Of a DNA stretch of 13,223 bases, positions 1 to 6,663 are shown one piece after another (the first letter of the stretch is position 1; each line of letters begins with the position of its first letter). Origin of the DNA: Deltaproteobacteria bacterium (GTDB lineage Bacteria > Desulfobacterota > Binatia > DP-6); NCBI GenBank assembly GCA_005879245.1, contig VBLA01000029.1, positions 1-13,223 of the forward strand. The letters run 5' to 3'. Under the pieces are notes generated by a model. It was not told where the DNA came from and made no database searches. It worked only from the letters and a program-made list of their open reading frames with translations. Position numbers and translations under genes: made by a program.

Positions 1-608
1 GGGCGCCGGGGTTCCGGCCGCGGACGTCGTACCTCGTGGTGGCGAATCACCAGAGCATGTTCGACATCCCCATCCTCGGAGCGCTCCTCTTCTCGAACTT
101 CCCGAAGTACATCTCGAAGCGCGAGCTCGGGCGCGGGATCCCGAGCGTCTCCTACAACCTCCGCCGCGGGGGGCACGTGCTGATCGACCGCGGCGACGCC
201 CCCTCCGCCCTGGTGGCGATCCGCGAGCTCGCGGGACGGGTGCGCCTGGGCCGCGCCTCGGCCGTGATCTTCCCCGAGGGCACGCGCGCGCGGGTGGGGG
301 AGCTCGGGGCGTTCCGCCCTGCCGGGACCCGGGCGCTCCTCGACGCCGCGCCCGACACGCCCGTCGTGGCGGTCACGGTGGACGAATCGTGGCGTCTCCT
401 CGCCCGCAACATGTTCCCCGTCCCGTGGGGCGTGCGCGTCCGCGTGCGGATCGGCGAGCCGATCGCCCGGCGTCCCGGAGAGGATCGGGAAGCGTTGATC
501 GAGCGGGTGCGTCAGGAGATCGCGACCACGCTCGCTAGCTGGCGGGGCACCGGCGTGACGACGGCCGACCCCGGCGCCCTCCGAGACCTTCCGGCCGGCA
601 CGGGCTGA
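1..608 (+). CDS. plsC: 1-acyl-sn-glycerol-3-phosphate acyltransferase (PlsC/LPLAT family), 5' end outside window
   Basis: The frame is open from base 3 without a start codon, so the gene begins upstream; an internal GTG at 36 is not the real start. The visible part opens with NHQSMFD, the family's catalytic block I (NH-x4-D, with His and Asp as the charge relay), followed by KYISKREL (block II region), RGGHVLIDRGD, FPEGTRAR (block III, phosphate binding) and PVVAVTV (block IV). About 200 residues are present, so only the N-terminal membrane-associated segment is missing. Proteins of this family acylate lysophosphatidic acid to phosphatidic acid at the inner face of the cytoplasmic membrane. 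It ends 16 nt before the convergent neighbour at 625. The family assignment is secure; exact acyl-acceptor specificity is not visible, and related LPLATs use other lysophospholipids. Confidence 0.9.
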   Translation, partial: APGFRPRTSYLVVANHQSMFDIPILGALLFSNFPKYISKRELGRGIPSVSYNLRRGGHVLIDRGDAPSALVAIRELAGRVRLGRASAVIFPEGTRARVGELGAFRPAGTRALLDAAPDTPVVAVTVDESWRLLARNMFPVPWGVRVRVRIGEPIARRPGEDREALIERVRQEIATTLASWRGTGVTTADPGALRDLPAGTG

Positions 609-624
609 ACCCTCCTCACCCGCG

Positions 625-1056
625 TCACGAGGTGCCGGAGCGCCGGCGCTTCCACGCCCCCTCGGCCACGAGACCGATGCCGACGACGATGCCCACCACC
701 GCCATCATGAAGAGCAGGTAGACGAGCGTGTTGCTGGGCGAGCCGCCAGGCTCGAGGCCCCGCACAGCGAAGGTCGCGCCGATGACCGACGCGACGACGT
801 TGCCGTACGCCATGAGGACGAGGGACCAGGCGAGCACGTCGCGTTTCCAGCCGTCGAGCGCCAGCCGGTCCCAGACCGCCGCGACCACGATCACGAGGAG
901 GCCGTTCAGGACGCCCTCGAGGTGCGCCATCCGCCAGGCCCGCTCGGAGCCCGCCAGGCTGCCCGTGACGACGAGGGCGTAGGGAAAGCCGGCGAGGAGG
1001 CCGAGGAGAATCACGACGGCGCCATGGAAGATCATGGTCTCCGGTCGGGCTCGCAT
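625..1056 (-). CDS. Small four-helix membrane protein, styrene-oxide-isomerase-like
   Basis: The protein has 143 residues and four hydrophobic segments (about 9-33, 48-64, 75-96 and 109-131), with a basic C-terminus (KRRR). The start at 1056 has an ideal AGGAGG six bases upstream. By memory of the family, the pattern HG at 11-12, W41..AH45..LN51G and RGL..GG near 99-105 matches styrene oxide isomerase (StyC), a trimeric membrane enzyme that isomerises epoxides to aldehydes with ferric haem b. H45 and N51 have the same six-residue spacing as the haem ligand His58 and Asn64 of the Pseudomonas enzyme. The Asp95 and Tyr103 equivalents appear to be M82 and S90. That suggests a haem-binding relative with altered or different chemistry. 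It is divergent from the nitroreductase at 1160. Alternative: an unrelated four-helix hypothetical. The membrane nature is clear; the family link is my reading. Confidence 0.6.
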   Translation of the reverse strand: MRARPETMIFHGAVVILLGLLAGFPYALVVTGSLAGSERAWRMAHLEGVLNGLLVIVVAAVWDRLALDGWKRDVLAWSLVLMAYGNVVASVIGATFAVRGLEPGGSPSNTLVYLLFMMAVVGIVVGIGLVAEGAWKRRRSGTS

Positions 1057-1090
1057 GGCCGCCTCCTATCCCTCCGGGGGGCGCAACGGA

Positions 1091-1115
1091 AGGTCTGGCC
1101 GCCACGTCGAGACCT
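1091..1115. promoter_or_regulatory. Inverted repeat AGGTCT-N13-AGACCT, candidate operator
   Basis: Six-base arms are exact reverse complements, centred in the 103-nt region between the divergent membrane-protein gene and the nitroreductase gene. Such a position suits a shared regulator, but no regulator gene is adjacent, and six-base arms with a 13-nt spacer can occur by chance in GC-rich DNA. Confidence 0.25.
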
Positions 1116-1159
1116 GTGCTAGTGCCGCGACGGCCCCGATCGTGCCGAGGAGGTGATCC

Positions 1160-1825
1160 GTGGATCTCCGCGTCGTCGATCATCTACTCACCACCACTCG
1201 CTCCGTCCGGAAGCGTCTCGACCTCGCCCGCCCCGTGGAGCCAGCCGTCCTCGAGCGCGCGATCGAGATCGCCCTCCAGGCGCCGACCGGCTCAAACTCC
1301 CAGGGCTGGCACTTCCTGGTAGTGACCGACCCCGAGAAGCGCGCCGCGCTCGCCGGGCTCTACCGCCGCGCCTTCGAGGCCTACGCGAGCGCACCGGCCG
1401 GAACGATGCGTCCGGAGCTTCCCCCCGACGATCCGCGCGCGCGCCAGCTCCCGCGCATCATCGATTCGGCGACCTATCTGGCAGAGCACCTCCACGAGGT
1501 TCCGGTGCACGTCGTCCCGTGCGTCGAGGGACGCGTGGAGAATGCGGGAACGCTCGCGCAGGCGTCGGTGTACGGCTCGATCCTGCCAGCGGTCTGGTCC
1601 TTCATGCTGGCGCTGCGCGCCCGCGGGGTCGGCTCGGCGTGGACGACGCTCCACATCATGTACGAGCAGGAGGCCGCGAAGGTCCTGGGGGTCCCCGACA
1701 GCGTGACGCAGACCGCCCTGCTGCCGGTGGCCTACTACAAGGGCGCGGAGTTCAAACCGGCAGGCCGCCTCCCCGCCCGACAGCGGACCCATTGGAACAC
1801 CTGGGGGAAAAGGCGACCGACGTAG
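1160..1825 (+). CDS. FMN-dependent nitroreductase family oxidoreductase
   Basis: The product is 221 residues, normal for the family. The GTG start at 1160 is chosen because GAGGAGG lies six bases upstream (1147-1153) and the N-terminus then begins directly with the FMN-binding region. Family motifs: TRSVRKRLD (residues 13-21, FMN phosphate/ribityl contacts), APTGSNSQGWHF (41-52, flavin binding) and VGSAWTT in the C-terminal third. The fold dimerises and uses FMN with NAD(P)H to reduce nitroaromatics, quinones or, in some members, enoates; the physiological substrate cannot be read from sequence. It is cytoplasmic, with no signal peptide. It is divergently arranged with the membrane protein at 625-1056, so shared regulation is possible. 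No frameshift or missing motif is seen. Confidence 0.9.
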   Translation: MDLRVVDHLLTTTRSVRKRLDLARPVEPAVLERAIEIALQAPTGSNSQGWHFLVVTDPEKRAALAGLYRRAFEAYASAPAGTMRPELPPDDPRARQLPRIIDSATYLAEHLHEVPVHVVPCVEGRVENAGTLAQASVYGSILPAVWSFMLALRARGVGSAWTTLHIMYEQEAAKVLGVPDSVTQTALLPVAYYKGAEFKPAGRLPARQRTHWNTWGKRRPT

Positions 1826-1884
1826 GCGTGGGGCGGGTTCGGAGCGACGGGCTCCTTACGTCAGCCTGCGGACGAAGACCGGCT

Positions 1885-2160
1885 TCAATCCCCCACGGTG
1901 GGTCCGAGCCCGTACATCGAGTTCGGGGGGAGAGACCGGCAGAAGGCCGTCGATCCTGAACGGCAGCGGTCGTAGTCCCCGCACGAGATCTGCGCGGGCA
2001 CCGCGACCAGCTCTCCCCGGGACGACGCCGCGGACGCCAGGCCCGACCCGACCACAGCCGCAACCGGGGCCACGATGGCCTGCCGAGGGCGTTCGAGGCA
2101 CGGCGCAGGCACCTCGTGCCATCCGAGTACCCTCGGCTTGACGAACGCGAGCTGCCTCAT
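1885..2160 (-). pseudogene. Decayed zinc-dependent alcohol dehydrogenase, N-terminal remnant
   Basis: From ATG at 2160 (7 nt after the SnoaL stop) the frame reads MRQLAFVKPRVLGWHEVPAP, the typical first strand of a medium-chain zinc alcohol dehydrogenase. It then jumps from PVAAV to ISCGDYDRCRSG, the structural-zinc lobe. The stretch that should lie between, with the catalytic-zinc Cys and the GHE motif, is absent: an estimated 30-40 residues. In the structural-zinc lobe one cysteine is replaced by Tyr (CGDYDRC). The frame stops at TGA 1885 after MYGLGPTVGD, where the family usually has GGDW; this TGA may be a mutated Trp codon. No dehydrogenase similarity is visible after that to the nitroreductase end at 1825. 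It would be the third gene of a tetR-snoaL-adh transcript. The remaining 1826-1884 holds nothing I recognise. Confidence 0.7.
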
Positions 2161-2167
2161 CGGCGCA

Positions 2168-2485
2168 CTATGCCGCCGGCCGCGAGGCGACGAGCGACGC
2201 CAGCGCTGCACGGTCGAAGTAGACCTCGTTCCGCTTGAGGCGCTCTCCTTCGAGCACCACCAGATCCATGCCCTCGACTTCGAGGGTGGTCTCGCTGCCG
2301 AGCGGGGTCAACATCGCTCGCCAGAGGAATCGCCGGAGCGCATCGGCGCCCTGCACGTAGCCGCGCGTTCCGGGATCCCGATAGACGAGATCGGGCGTGT
2401 AGCAGGCGACGACGCGCTCGACGTCGTGGGTGTTCCAGGCCTCCAGAACCTGCCGTGCGATTCTCTCGTGACTCGTGCTCGCCAT
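2168..2485 (-). CDS. SnoaL-like / NTF2-fold protein
   Basis: The product is 105 residues from ATG 2485, selected over an upstream in-frame start because AGGAGG (2491-2496) sits five bases before it. The sequence has the SnoaL-like pattern: an amphipathic N-terminal helix (ERIARQVLEAWNTHD), then ACYTPDLVYRDPGT and GADALRRFL, then the strand-rich end EVEGMDLVVLEG. NTF2-fold proteins of this type form a cone-shaped small-molecule pocket and include polyketide cyclases, limonene epoxide hydrolases, ketosteroid isomerases and many uncharacterised proteins. The substrate here is unknown. It lies between tetR and the alcohol dehydrogenase remnant on the same strand, with a palindromic operator candidate 30-42 nt upstream of its start. 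It is slightly shorter than many family members but shows no sign of truncation. Confidence 0.8.
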   Translation of the reverse strand: MASTSHERIARQVLEAWNTHDVERVVACYTPDLVYRDPGTRGYVQGADALRRFLWRAMLTPLGSETTLEVEGMDLVVLEGERLKRNEVYFDRAALASLVASRPAA

Positions 2486-2514
2486 GGCGACCTCCTCGCG
2501 CGATGGGCGATGAA

Positions 2515-2527
2515 TTACCACTGGTAA
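2515..2527. promoter_or_regulatory. Perfect palindrome TTACCA-C-TGGTAA, candidate TetR operator
   Basis: Six-base arms are exact reverse complements around one central base. It lies in the 76-nt gap between tetR and the SnoaL gene, 30-42 nt upstream of the SnoaL start codon on the transcribed strand, where it could overlap a promoter. It is one of the few AT-containing patches in this GC-rich DNA. Size and symmetry suit a TetR-family dimer. That the adjacent TetR binds here is inference. Confidence 0.5.
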
Positions 2528-2561
2528 CATACCGACACAAGGCCTCCGCTGCACGCTCGGG

Positions 2562-3233
2562 TCAGCGCTCTGGGGGGCGGCGCGCTCGAGGCGGAGCGGC
2601 GCGGCTCCCGAACATGCCGACGAGCGTCGGCGTCAGCATGTCGTCGAACGCACCCGCCGCCTTGCGAGCGCTCGGGTACGCCGCCTTGTCGTACGAGAGC
2701 GTGCTGAACCCGTGGACGAAGGTCCAGAGCGCCAGCCCCAGGTCTCGTGCGGAGCGGCGCCGGAGCGCGTGCCGAGGCGCGAGCGCGGTGATCGTCTGCA
2801 CGATGATGCCGAGGCTCTCCATGACGGCCGCCTCGAGGCGCGGGAACTCACCCTTACGGCTCAGCCGAGGGCCGAACATGACGGCCGTGAGCGCGGGCTC
2901 GTCCCAGCAGAAGTGGAGGTACGCCGCGAGGATCGCCCGGAGTCTCGGCGCGAGAGCCGCCGGGGTCTTCTTCCGGGCACCTTCGAGGCGCCGGCGGAGT
3001 TGGTGAAACCCATTCTCTGCGACCGCGGCGAGCAGCGCGCGCCGATCCACGTAGTGGCGGTAGGCGGCGACATGCGTCACCCCGATCCGTCGCGCGACCT
3101 CCCGCAGGGTGAAGCGCTCCAGCCCGCGTTCGGCGATCAGCTCCTTGGCGACGTTCCGGAGCGCCGCAGGCAGGTTGCCGTGATGATAGCTCCCGTGCTG
3201 CCGCCTCCCCTTGCTTGATCTCGGTCGGGACAT
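2562..3233 (-). CDS. TetR/AcrR family transcriptional regulator, WHG-type C-terminal domain
   Basis: The product is 223 residues. The DNA-binding domain starts SYHHGNL (15-21), a hallmark of this TetR subgroup, and the helix-turn-helix is about residues 42-61 (FTLREVARRIGVTHVAAYRHY). The C-terminal ligand domain contains LALWTFVHGFSTL, typical of the TetR_C_33 (WHG) group. The ATG at 3233 is the only sensible start by homology, although its GGGAGG touches the start codon. It reads towards the SnoaL gene 76 nt downstream and is divergent from the MOSC gene, so it probably represses the SnoaL/alcohol dehydrogenase unit, perhaps through the palindrome at 2515-2527. The ligand is unknown. The frame stays open upstream to 3491, but that extension shows no family similarity and was left out. 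Confidence 0.9.
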   Translation of the reverse strand: MSRPRSSKGRRQHGSYHHGNLPAALRNVAKELIAERGLERFTLREVARRIGVTHVAAYRHYVDRRALLAAVAENGFHQLRRRLEGARKKTPAALAPRLRAILAAYLHFCWDEPALTAVMFGPRLSRKGEFPRLEAAVMESLGIIVQTITALAPRHALRRRSARDLGLALWTFVHGFSTLSYDKAAYPSARKAAGAFDDMLTPTLVGMFGSRAAPPRARRPPER

Positions 3234-3239
3234 CCTCCC
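3234..3239 (-). promoter_or_regulatory. Shine-Dalgarno-like GGGAGG abutting the tetR start codon
   Basis: On the minus strand GGGAGG runs directly into ATG 3233 with no spacer, where 5-9 bases are usual. No alternative in-frame ATG or GTG with better spacing exists nearby. Translation may be weak, or the transcript may be leaderless or nearly so. Confidence 0.4.
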
Positions 3240-3318
3240 GGGTTGGGCGGTGACGACTTGCCCGAGCGACGCGCGAACCGCAAGATGGGCCGAGGAAGCA
3301 GGATCAGAGACGACGAAG

Positions 3319-3906
3319 GTGGAAAAAGCAAGCATCGATTCCGAGTCAGTCGGCGACGCGGACCGGTACCGGACACTCGCGCACCTAGAAGAAAGGCTGA
3401 ACGCGTTGCCGGGTGCCCCGCAGGAGAGCGGTCGGGTGGCACTGATCGTGGTGAGGGGAGAGCACGGGAGGCGGGAGCAACCGGAGCGCATCCGATTGGA
3501 AGTCGACGCGGGGGTTCCGGGCGATGCGTGGGGTCGTCAGCGCGAGCCGCACGTCGAGAAGGCCATCGCGGTGATGCAGATCGACGTCGCCGAGCTGATT
3601 GCCAACGGGCAACCCCTAGCGCTGTTCGGGGACAACCTCTTTCTGAGTGTCGATCTGTCGACGGAGAACCTGCCTCCCGGTAGCCGACTCCGCGTGGGCG
3701 GAGCCCTTCTCCAGGTCACTCCGATGCCGCACAACGGGTGTCACAAGTTCCAGGCACGGTTTGGTCCTGACGCGCTCCGCTTCGTGTCGAAGGCCGAGCT
3801 GCGCCATCGGAACCTCCGGGGCGTCTACCTGCGAACGGTGGAAAGCGGCGAGATCACGCCCGGTGATCCCGTGAGCGTCACCGAGCGTGCTCCGTCACCC
3901 CCATAG
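3319..3906 (+). CDS. MOSC domain-containing protein
   Basis: The proposed start is GTG 3319, giving 195 residues. A TTG at 3211 would extend it into the tetR start and adds no conserved sequence; the ribosome site at 3319 is poor (only GAAG), so the start is uncertain. The core matches the MOSC family: PGDAW (67-71), MQIDVAELI (86-94), GDNLFLSVDLSTENLPPG (104-121) and PHNGCHKFQARFG (137-149), with the conserved cysteine at C141. MOSC domains are sulfur-carrier modules found in molybdenum cofactor sulfurases and in YiiM/YcbX-type proteins that act on N-hydroxylated compounds. This stand-alone form is of unknown substrate and presumably cytoplasmic. It is divergent from tetR, with an 85-nt gap, so control by that regulator is possible. 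Its stop overlaps the convergent DUF2855 gene by 12 nt. Confidence 0.85.
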   Translation: MEKASIDSESVGDADRYRTLAHLEERLNALPGAPQESGRVALIVVRGEHGRREQPERIRLEVDAGVPGDAWGRQREPHVEKAIAVMQIDVAELIANGQPLALFGDNLFLSVDLSTENLPPGSRLRVGGALLQVTPMPHNGCHKFQARFGPDALRFVSKAELRHRNLRGVYLRTVESGEITPGDPVSVTERAPSPP

Positions 3907-5028
3907 TGAGAGGATGTGCCCCTCGTCGGGCTTCGTCCGCCCTTCCACGGTCTCCAAGTACACTCGTTCCACGGCAGCCGGTCCCCGCCCGCTCACGACA
4001 CGAATGTGACTTTTCGCGAACTCGAGGAACCCCCGCCACGCCACTCCGTAGCGCCGCTGGAATTCCTCCGCTCCCCATTCCTGCGTTCGCTTGTGGAGCT
4101 GCGTCGGGGCGAAAAAGAACGTGGGTTGAGCTCCCGGGAGATCGGCCTCGCGCGTGCCGCGCTCCCAGTGCGTTGCCCCCACGATGCAGCTGTACTTCAC
4201 GTTGTCCCGGTAGTGATGGTGGAGCGCACGCACGACGTCGCCGTTACCCGCCATGTCCACGAACACGACGGGGAGCTCGGGCGGGAGCGAGTCGATCCGG
4301 TCGTACGTCACCACGCGACCGTAGCACCCGAGCTTCTCCACGAACGCCACGTTCCCCGGGGAAGTGAGGCCGATCACTTCACACCGAGCACCCCGGTTCC
4401 GCCGGAGCAGGAACGCCAGTCCGAACGCCGTCTTGCTCGAGGCACTCGAGAGCACGACCGCGTGCGCGCCGAAGACATCATTGTCGGCGATGAAGTCTTC
4501 CAGCAGGAACGCGGTCATGAACAGCGGCCGGAAGAGCTGCTGCTGATCCTCGTGTTCCGCCGCGTAGCCCGGATCGGCCGCGACCCGGGTGTACTGGTTG
4601 TACACCGCGGGAAGCGTCTGCCGATGGGGAAACCCATCGACGAAGCCGCTCCGGCTGATATGGCCGGGGCGAACCACGAGATGCGTCGACATCGGGAAGT
4701 AGCCGAAGACACGCTCGCCCTCGGTCACGCCTTCGTGGTGGGAGCGGATCACGTCGCCGAAGCCCCATACCGGGACCTTGCCCCAGCCCGCCTCGGCCGG
4801 AAAGAAGTTCCAGTACGACATCATGTCGCCGGCGACGGCGTACGTGACGTTGTTCGCGGTGAACGCGAACGTCGCGACCTCCAGCAGCACTTCTCCGTCG
4901 TGCAGCTGGACTTCATCGGGCCCGGGGGCGCGCACGAATTTGCAATGGCGCAGGTTTCCGCGCTCCACCAAGAAGTCGACTGCCGGCGTTTCCTTCATCT
5001 TCGATGCCTCGACGGGCCGTTCGTTCAC
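3895..5028 (-). CDS. DUF2855 family protein (alcohol-dehydrogenase-like)
   Basis: The product is 377 residues if read from GTG 5028, whose GTGA overlaps the gpsA stop at 5025-5027. An internal ATG at 4998 would give 367 residues and is closer to conserved sequence. Family features: TANNVTYAVAGDMMSYW (57-73), FFPA, GWGKVPVWGFGDV, GYFPMSTHL, YNQYTRV..DP and RPLFMTAFLLEDF, then SSASSKTAFGLAFLL, which resembles the nucleotide-binding turn of quinone oxidoreductases. DUF2855 proteins look like medium-chain dehydrogenase relatives, but their reaction is unknown to me. The overlap with gpsA implies translational coupling, so the gpsA frameshift could reduce its expression. Its 3' end overlaps the convergent MOSC gene by 12 nt. 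No truncation is visible. Confidence 0.85.
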   Translation of the reverse strand: MNERPVEASKMKETPAVDFLVERGNLRHCKFVRAPGPDEVQLHDGEVLLEVATFAFTANNVTYAVAGDMMSYWNFFPAEAGWGKVPVWGFGDVIRSHHEGVTEGERVFGYFPMSTHLVVRPGHISRSGFVDGFPHRQTLPAVYNQYTRVAADPGYAAEHEDQQQLFRPLFMTAFLLEDFIADNDVFGAHAVVLSSASSKTAFGLAFLLRRNRGARCEVIGLTSPGNVAFVEKLGCYGRVVTYDRIDSLPPELPVVFVDMAGNGDVVRALHHHYRDNVKYSCIVGATHWERGTREADLPGAQPTFFFAPTQLHKRTQEWGAEEFQRRYGVAWRGFLEFAKSHIRVVSGRGPAAVERVYLETVEGRTKPDEGHILSLWG

Positions 5029-5964
5029 CCGTGTGCTCGGGGTTGCTCGATCCCATCGAGCTCGTCCCTGTAGGTGCGCTCCATGAGAATCGTGACCGCC
5101 TCGGCGATCGGGCGGTCGCGGTGGAGAACGTGATACACGTTCTCCGTGATCGGCGCCTCGACGCCGAGCTTCTGCGCGAGTGCGTAGCCGGCGGCCGCGG
5201 TGTGGAACCCCTCGGCCATGGCGCGCTGGCTCGCGAGGTAGACGCGCGGGTCAACGCCCCTCGCGACCTCCTTCCCGAGCGTCCGGTTGCGCGACTGGTC
5301 ACCCGTGCACGTGAGGATGAGATCGCGCCCGGGCTTTCGGGCCGAACTCGAGGCCGTCGCAGGCGCCAGTCGCGACCGCGATCACGTTCTTGAAGGCCCC
5401 GCCGATCTGCACGCCGACCGGATCAGCGCTCGCATACGTGCGGAAGGTCGGGGCGTGGAGCAGGGGTTGGAGCGCGCGCGCCGCCTGGAGGTCGCGCGCG
5501 GCGAGCACGACGTCGGTCGGGAGGCCGCGCGCCACCTCGCGCGCGAAGCTGGGACCCGACAGGAAGACGACCCGCTCTGCCGCCACCTCGGGCATCGTCT
5601 CGGCGAGCACCTCGGACATGAGCTTGAGACTTCGCTCCTCGATGCCCTTGGTCGCCACGACCACGACGGCGTGCGCCGCGATCCTCGCCGACAGACCCGC
5701 CGTCACCCGGCGCAGGTGCTGTGAGGGCGGAACCAGGAGCACGACGTCGGCCCGCGTGACCGCCGCTCCCGCGTCGGTCGACGCCGTGATCGACTCCGGC
5801 AGCTCGACGTCCGGCAGGTACGGCGAGTTCGCGTGCGAGCCAGTGATCTCCGCCGCCACTTCGGACTCGAAGGCCCACATCGTGACGGCGTGGCCAAGCC
5901 GGGCGGCGTGGCAGGCCAGCGCCGTGCCCCAGGCTCCCGCACCGATGACGGCGAAGCGCGCCAT
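5025..5964 (-). pseudogene. gpsA: Glycerol-3-phosphate dehydrogenase [NAD(P)+], interrupted by internal deletion and frameshift
   Basis: The start at 5964 is firm, with GGAGGTGA just upstream. The first frame gives the NAD-binding domain (VIGAGAWGTAL, 6-16), KGIEE, LSGPSFAREVARGLPT and the active-site lysine in GGAFKNVIAVATG (K192), then GLEFGPKARA and a stop at 5299. In the next frame, from 5324 to the stop at 5025, the sequence resumes with DLILTCTGDQSRNRT and the normal C-terminus (AMAEGFHTAAAG, PITENVYHVL). Compared with GpsA from E. coli as I recall it, about 31 residues (the ALITRGLAE..GLAGLG helices) are missing exactly at the switch. The intact enzyme reduces dihydroxyacetone phosphate to sn-glycerol-3-phosphate for phospholipid synthesis, so loss would be notable unless another copy exists. 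It could be an assembly or sequencing artefact. Confidence 0.85.
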
Positions 5965-5985
5965 GCTGTCACCTCCAATCTTGGC

Positions 5986-6654
5986 TCAAACGTCTTCCAG
6001 TAGTGAGTCGACGGCGCCAGCCAGCGCCTGCCCGAGAGTGGCGTGCTGGTCGGCGTCGAGATGGACGCCGTCGACCACGCTCGACGTCGTCACTCTGCCG
6101 GCATCGAAGAAGCGACACTTCTCCTCCGTCGCGACGCGCTCGTACGCGTTCGCAAGACCCGCGCACCTGTTCTCGGCGCCGAGGAACTTCGGCGCGATCG
6201 GCCCGCTCGGCGCTCGGATGGGCGGCGGCGCCACCACCAGAATGTCCGGACTCGGCATCCCAGGCTCGACCGGGGCGCGGCGAATGGCGCGAACGAGCGC
6301 CGCCACCCCCTGCGCCGAGTGCCACGCATTGTGCTGATGCATGGATTGGAAGTCGTTGGTACCGAGCATGACGATCACGAGCGCCAGCGGCGAGTGGATC
6401 TCGATACACTGCTCGATCCCTACGGATCCGTTTCGGCCTGGCTTGTACGGATCCTCCCATGCAGTACGCCGCCCATTCAGGCAATCCTCGATGATGCGGA
6501 CCCGGCGGCCTCGGGCCACCAGGTGGTGTTCCATGACGCCCGGCCAGCGAGCTTCGAAGGGCAAGCGGCCCCGGGTATTCGGGATGATGCCCCACGTGAG
6601 CGAGTCGCCGTAGACGAGGATCTGGCGGCATTTGCCCTCGACCGGCACAGGCAT
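5986..6654 (-). CDS. SGNH/GDSL hydrolase, arylesterase/acyltransferase-like
   Basis: The product is 222 residues with all four SGNH blocks: GDSLTWG (16-22, nucleophile S18), the oxyanion glycine in LNGRRT (G61), LGTNDF (97-102, N100) and DGVHLDADQH (195-204, catalytic D195 and H198). The arrangement GDSLTWG..RWPGVM..IEDCLNGR..VMLGTND..FFDAG matches the small intracellular arylesterase/acyltransferase MsAcT of Mycobacterium smegmatis as I recall it, which hydrolyses esters and also transfers acyl groups in water. There is no signal peptide, so it is probably cytoplasmic. The natural substrate is unknown. The ribosome site is poor: GGGAAGGG lies about 20 nt upstream, so it may depend on coupling to the small gene ending at 6664. 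It ends 21 nt before gpsA on the same strand. Confidence 0.88.
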   Translation of the reverse strand: MPVPVEGKCRQILVYGDSLTWGIIPNTRGRLPFEARWPGVMEHHLVARGRRVRIIEDCLNGRRTAWEDPYKPGRNGSVGIEQCIEIHSPLALVIVMLGTNDFQSMHQHNAWHSAQGVAALVRAIRRAPVEPGMPSPDILVVAPPPIRAPSGPIAPKFLGAENRCAGLANAYERVATEEKCRFFDAGRVTTSSVVDGVHLDADQHATLGQALAGAVDSLLEDV

Positions 6655-6663
6655 GCTGGTTCG

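Noticed and set aside
3363..3372. CCGGTACCGG palindrome
   Set aside because: It lies inside the MOSC coding region and is a short GC-rich palindrome expected by chance; not a convincing operator.
2562..3491. TetR with an 86-residue N-terminal extension
   Set aside because: The extension lies opposite the MOSC gene and lacks similarity; SYHHGNL is normally close to the N-terminus in this TetR subgroup.
3916..5073. 385-codon plus-strand frame opposite DUF2855
   Set aside because: The opposite strand carries the conserved DUF2855 motifs; this frame has none.
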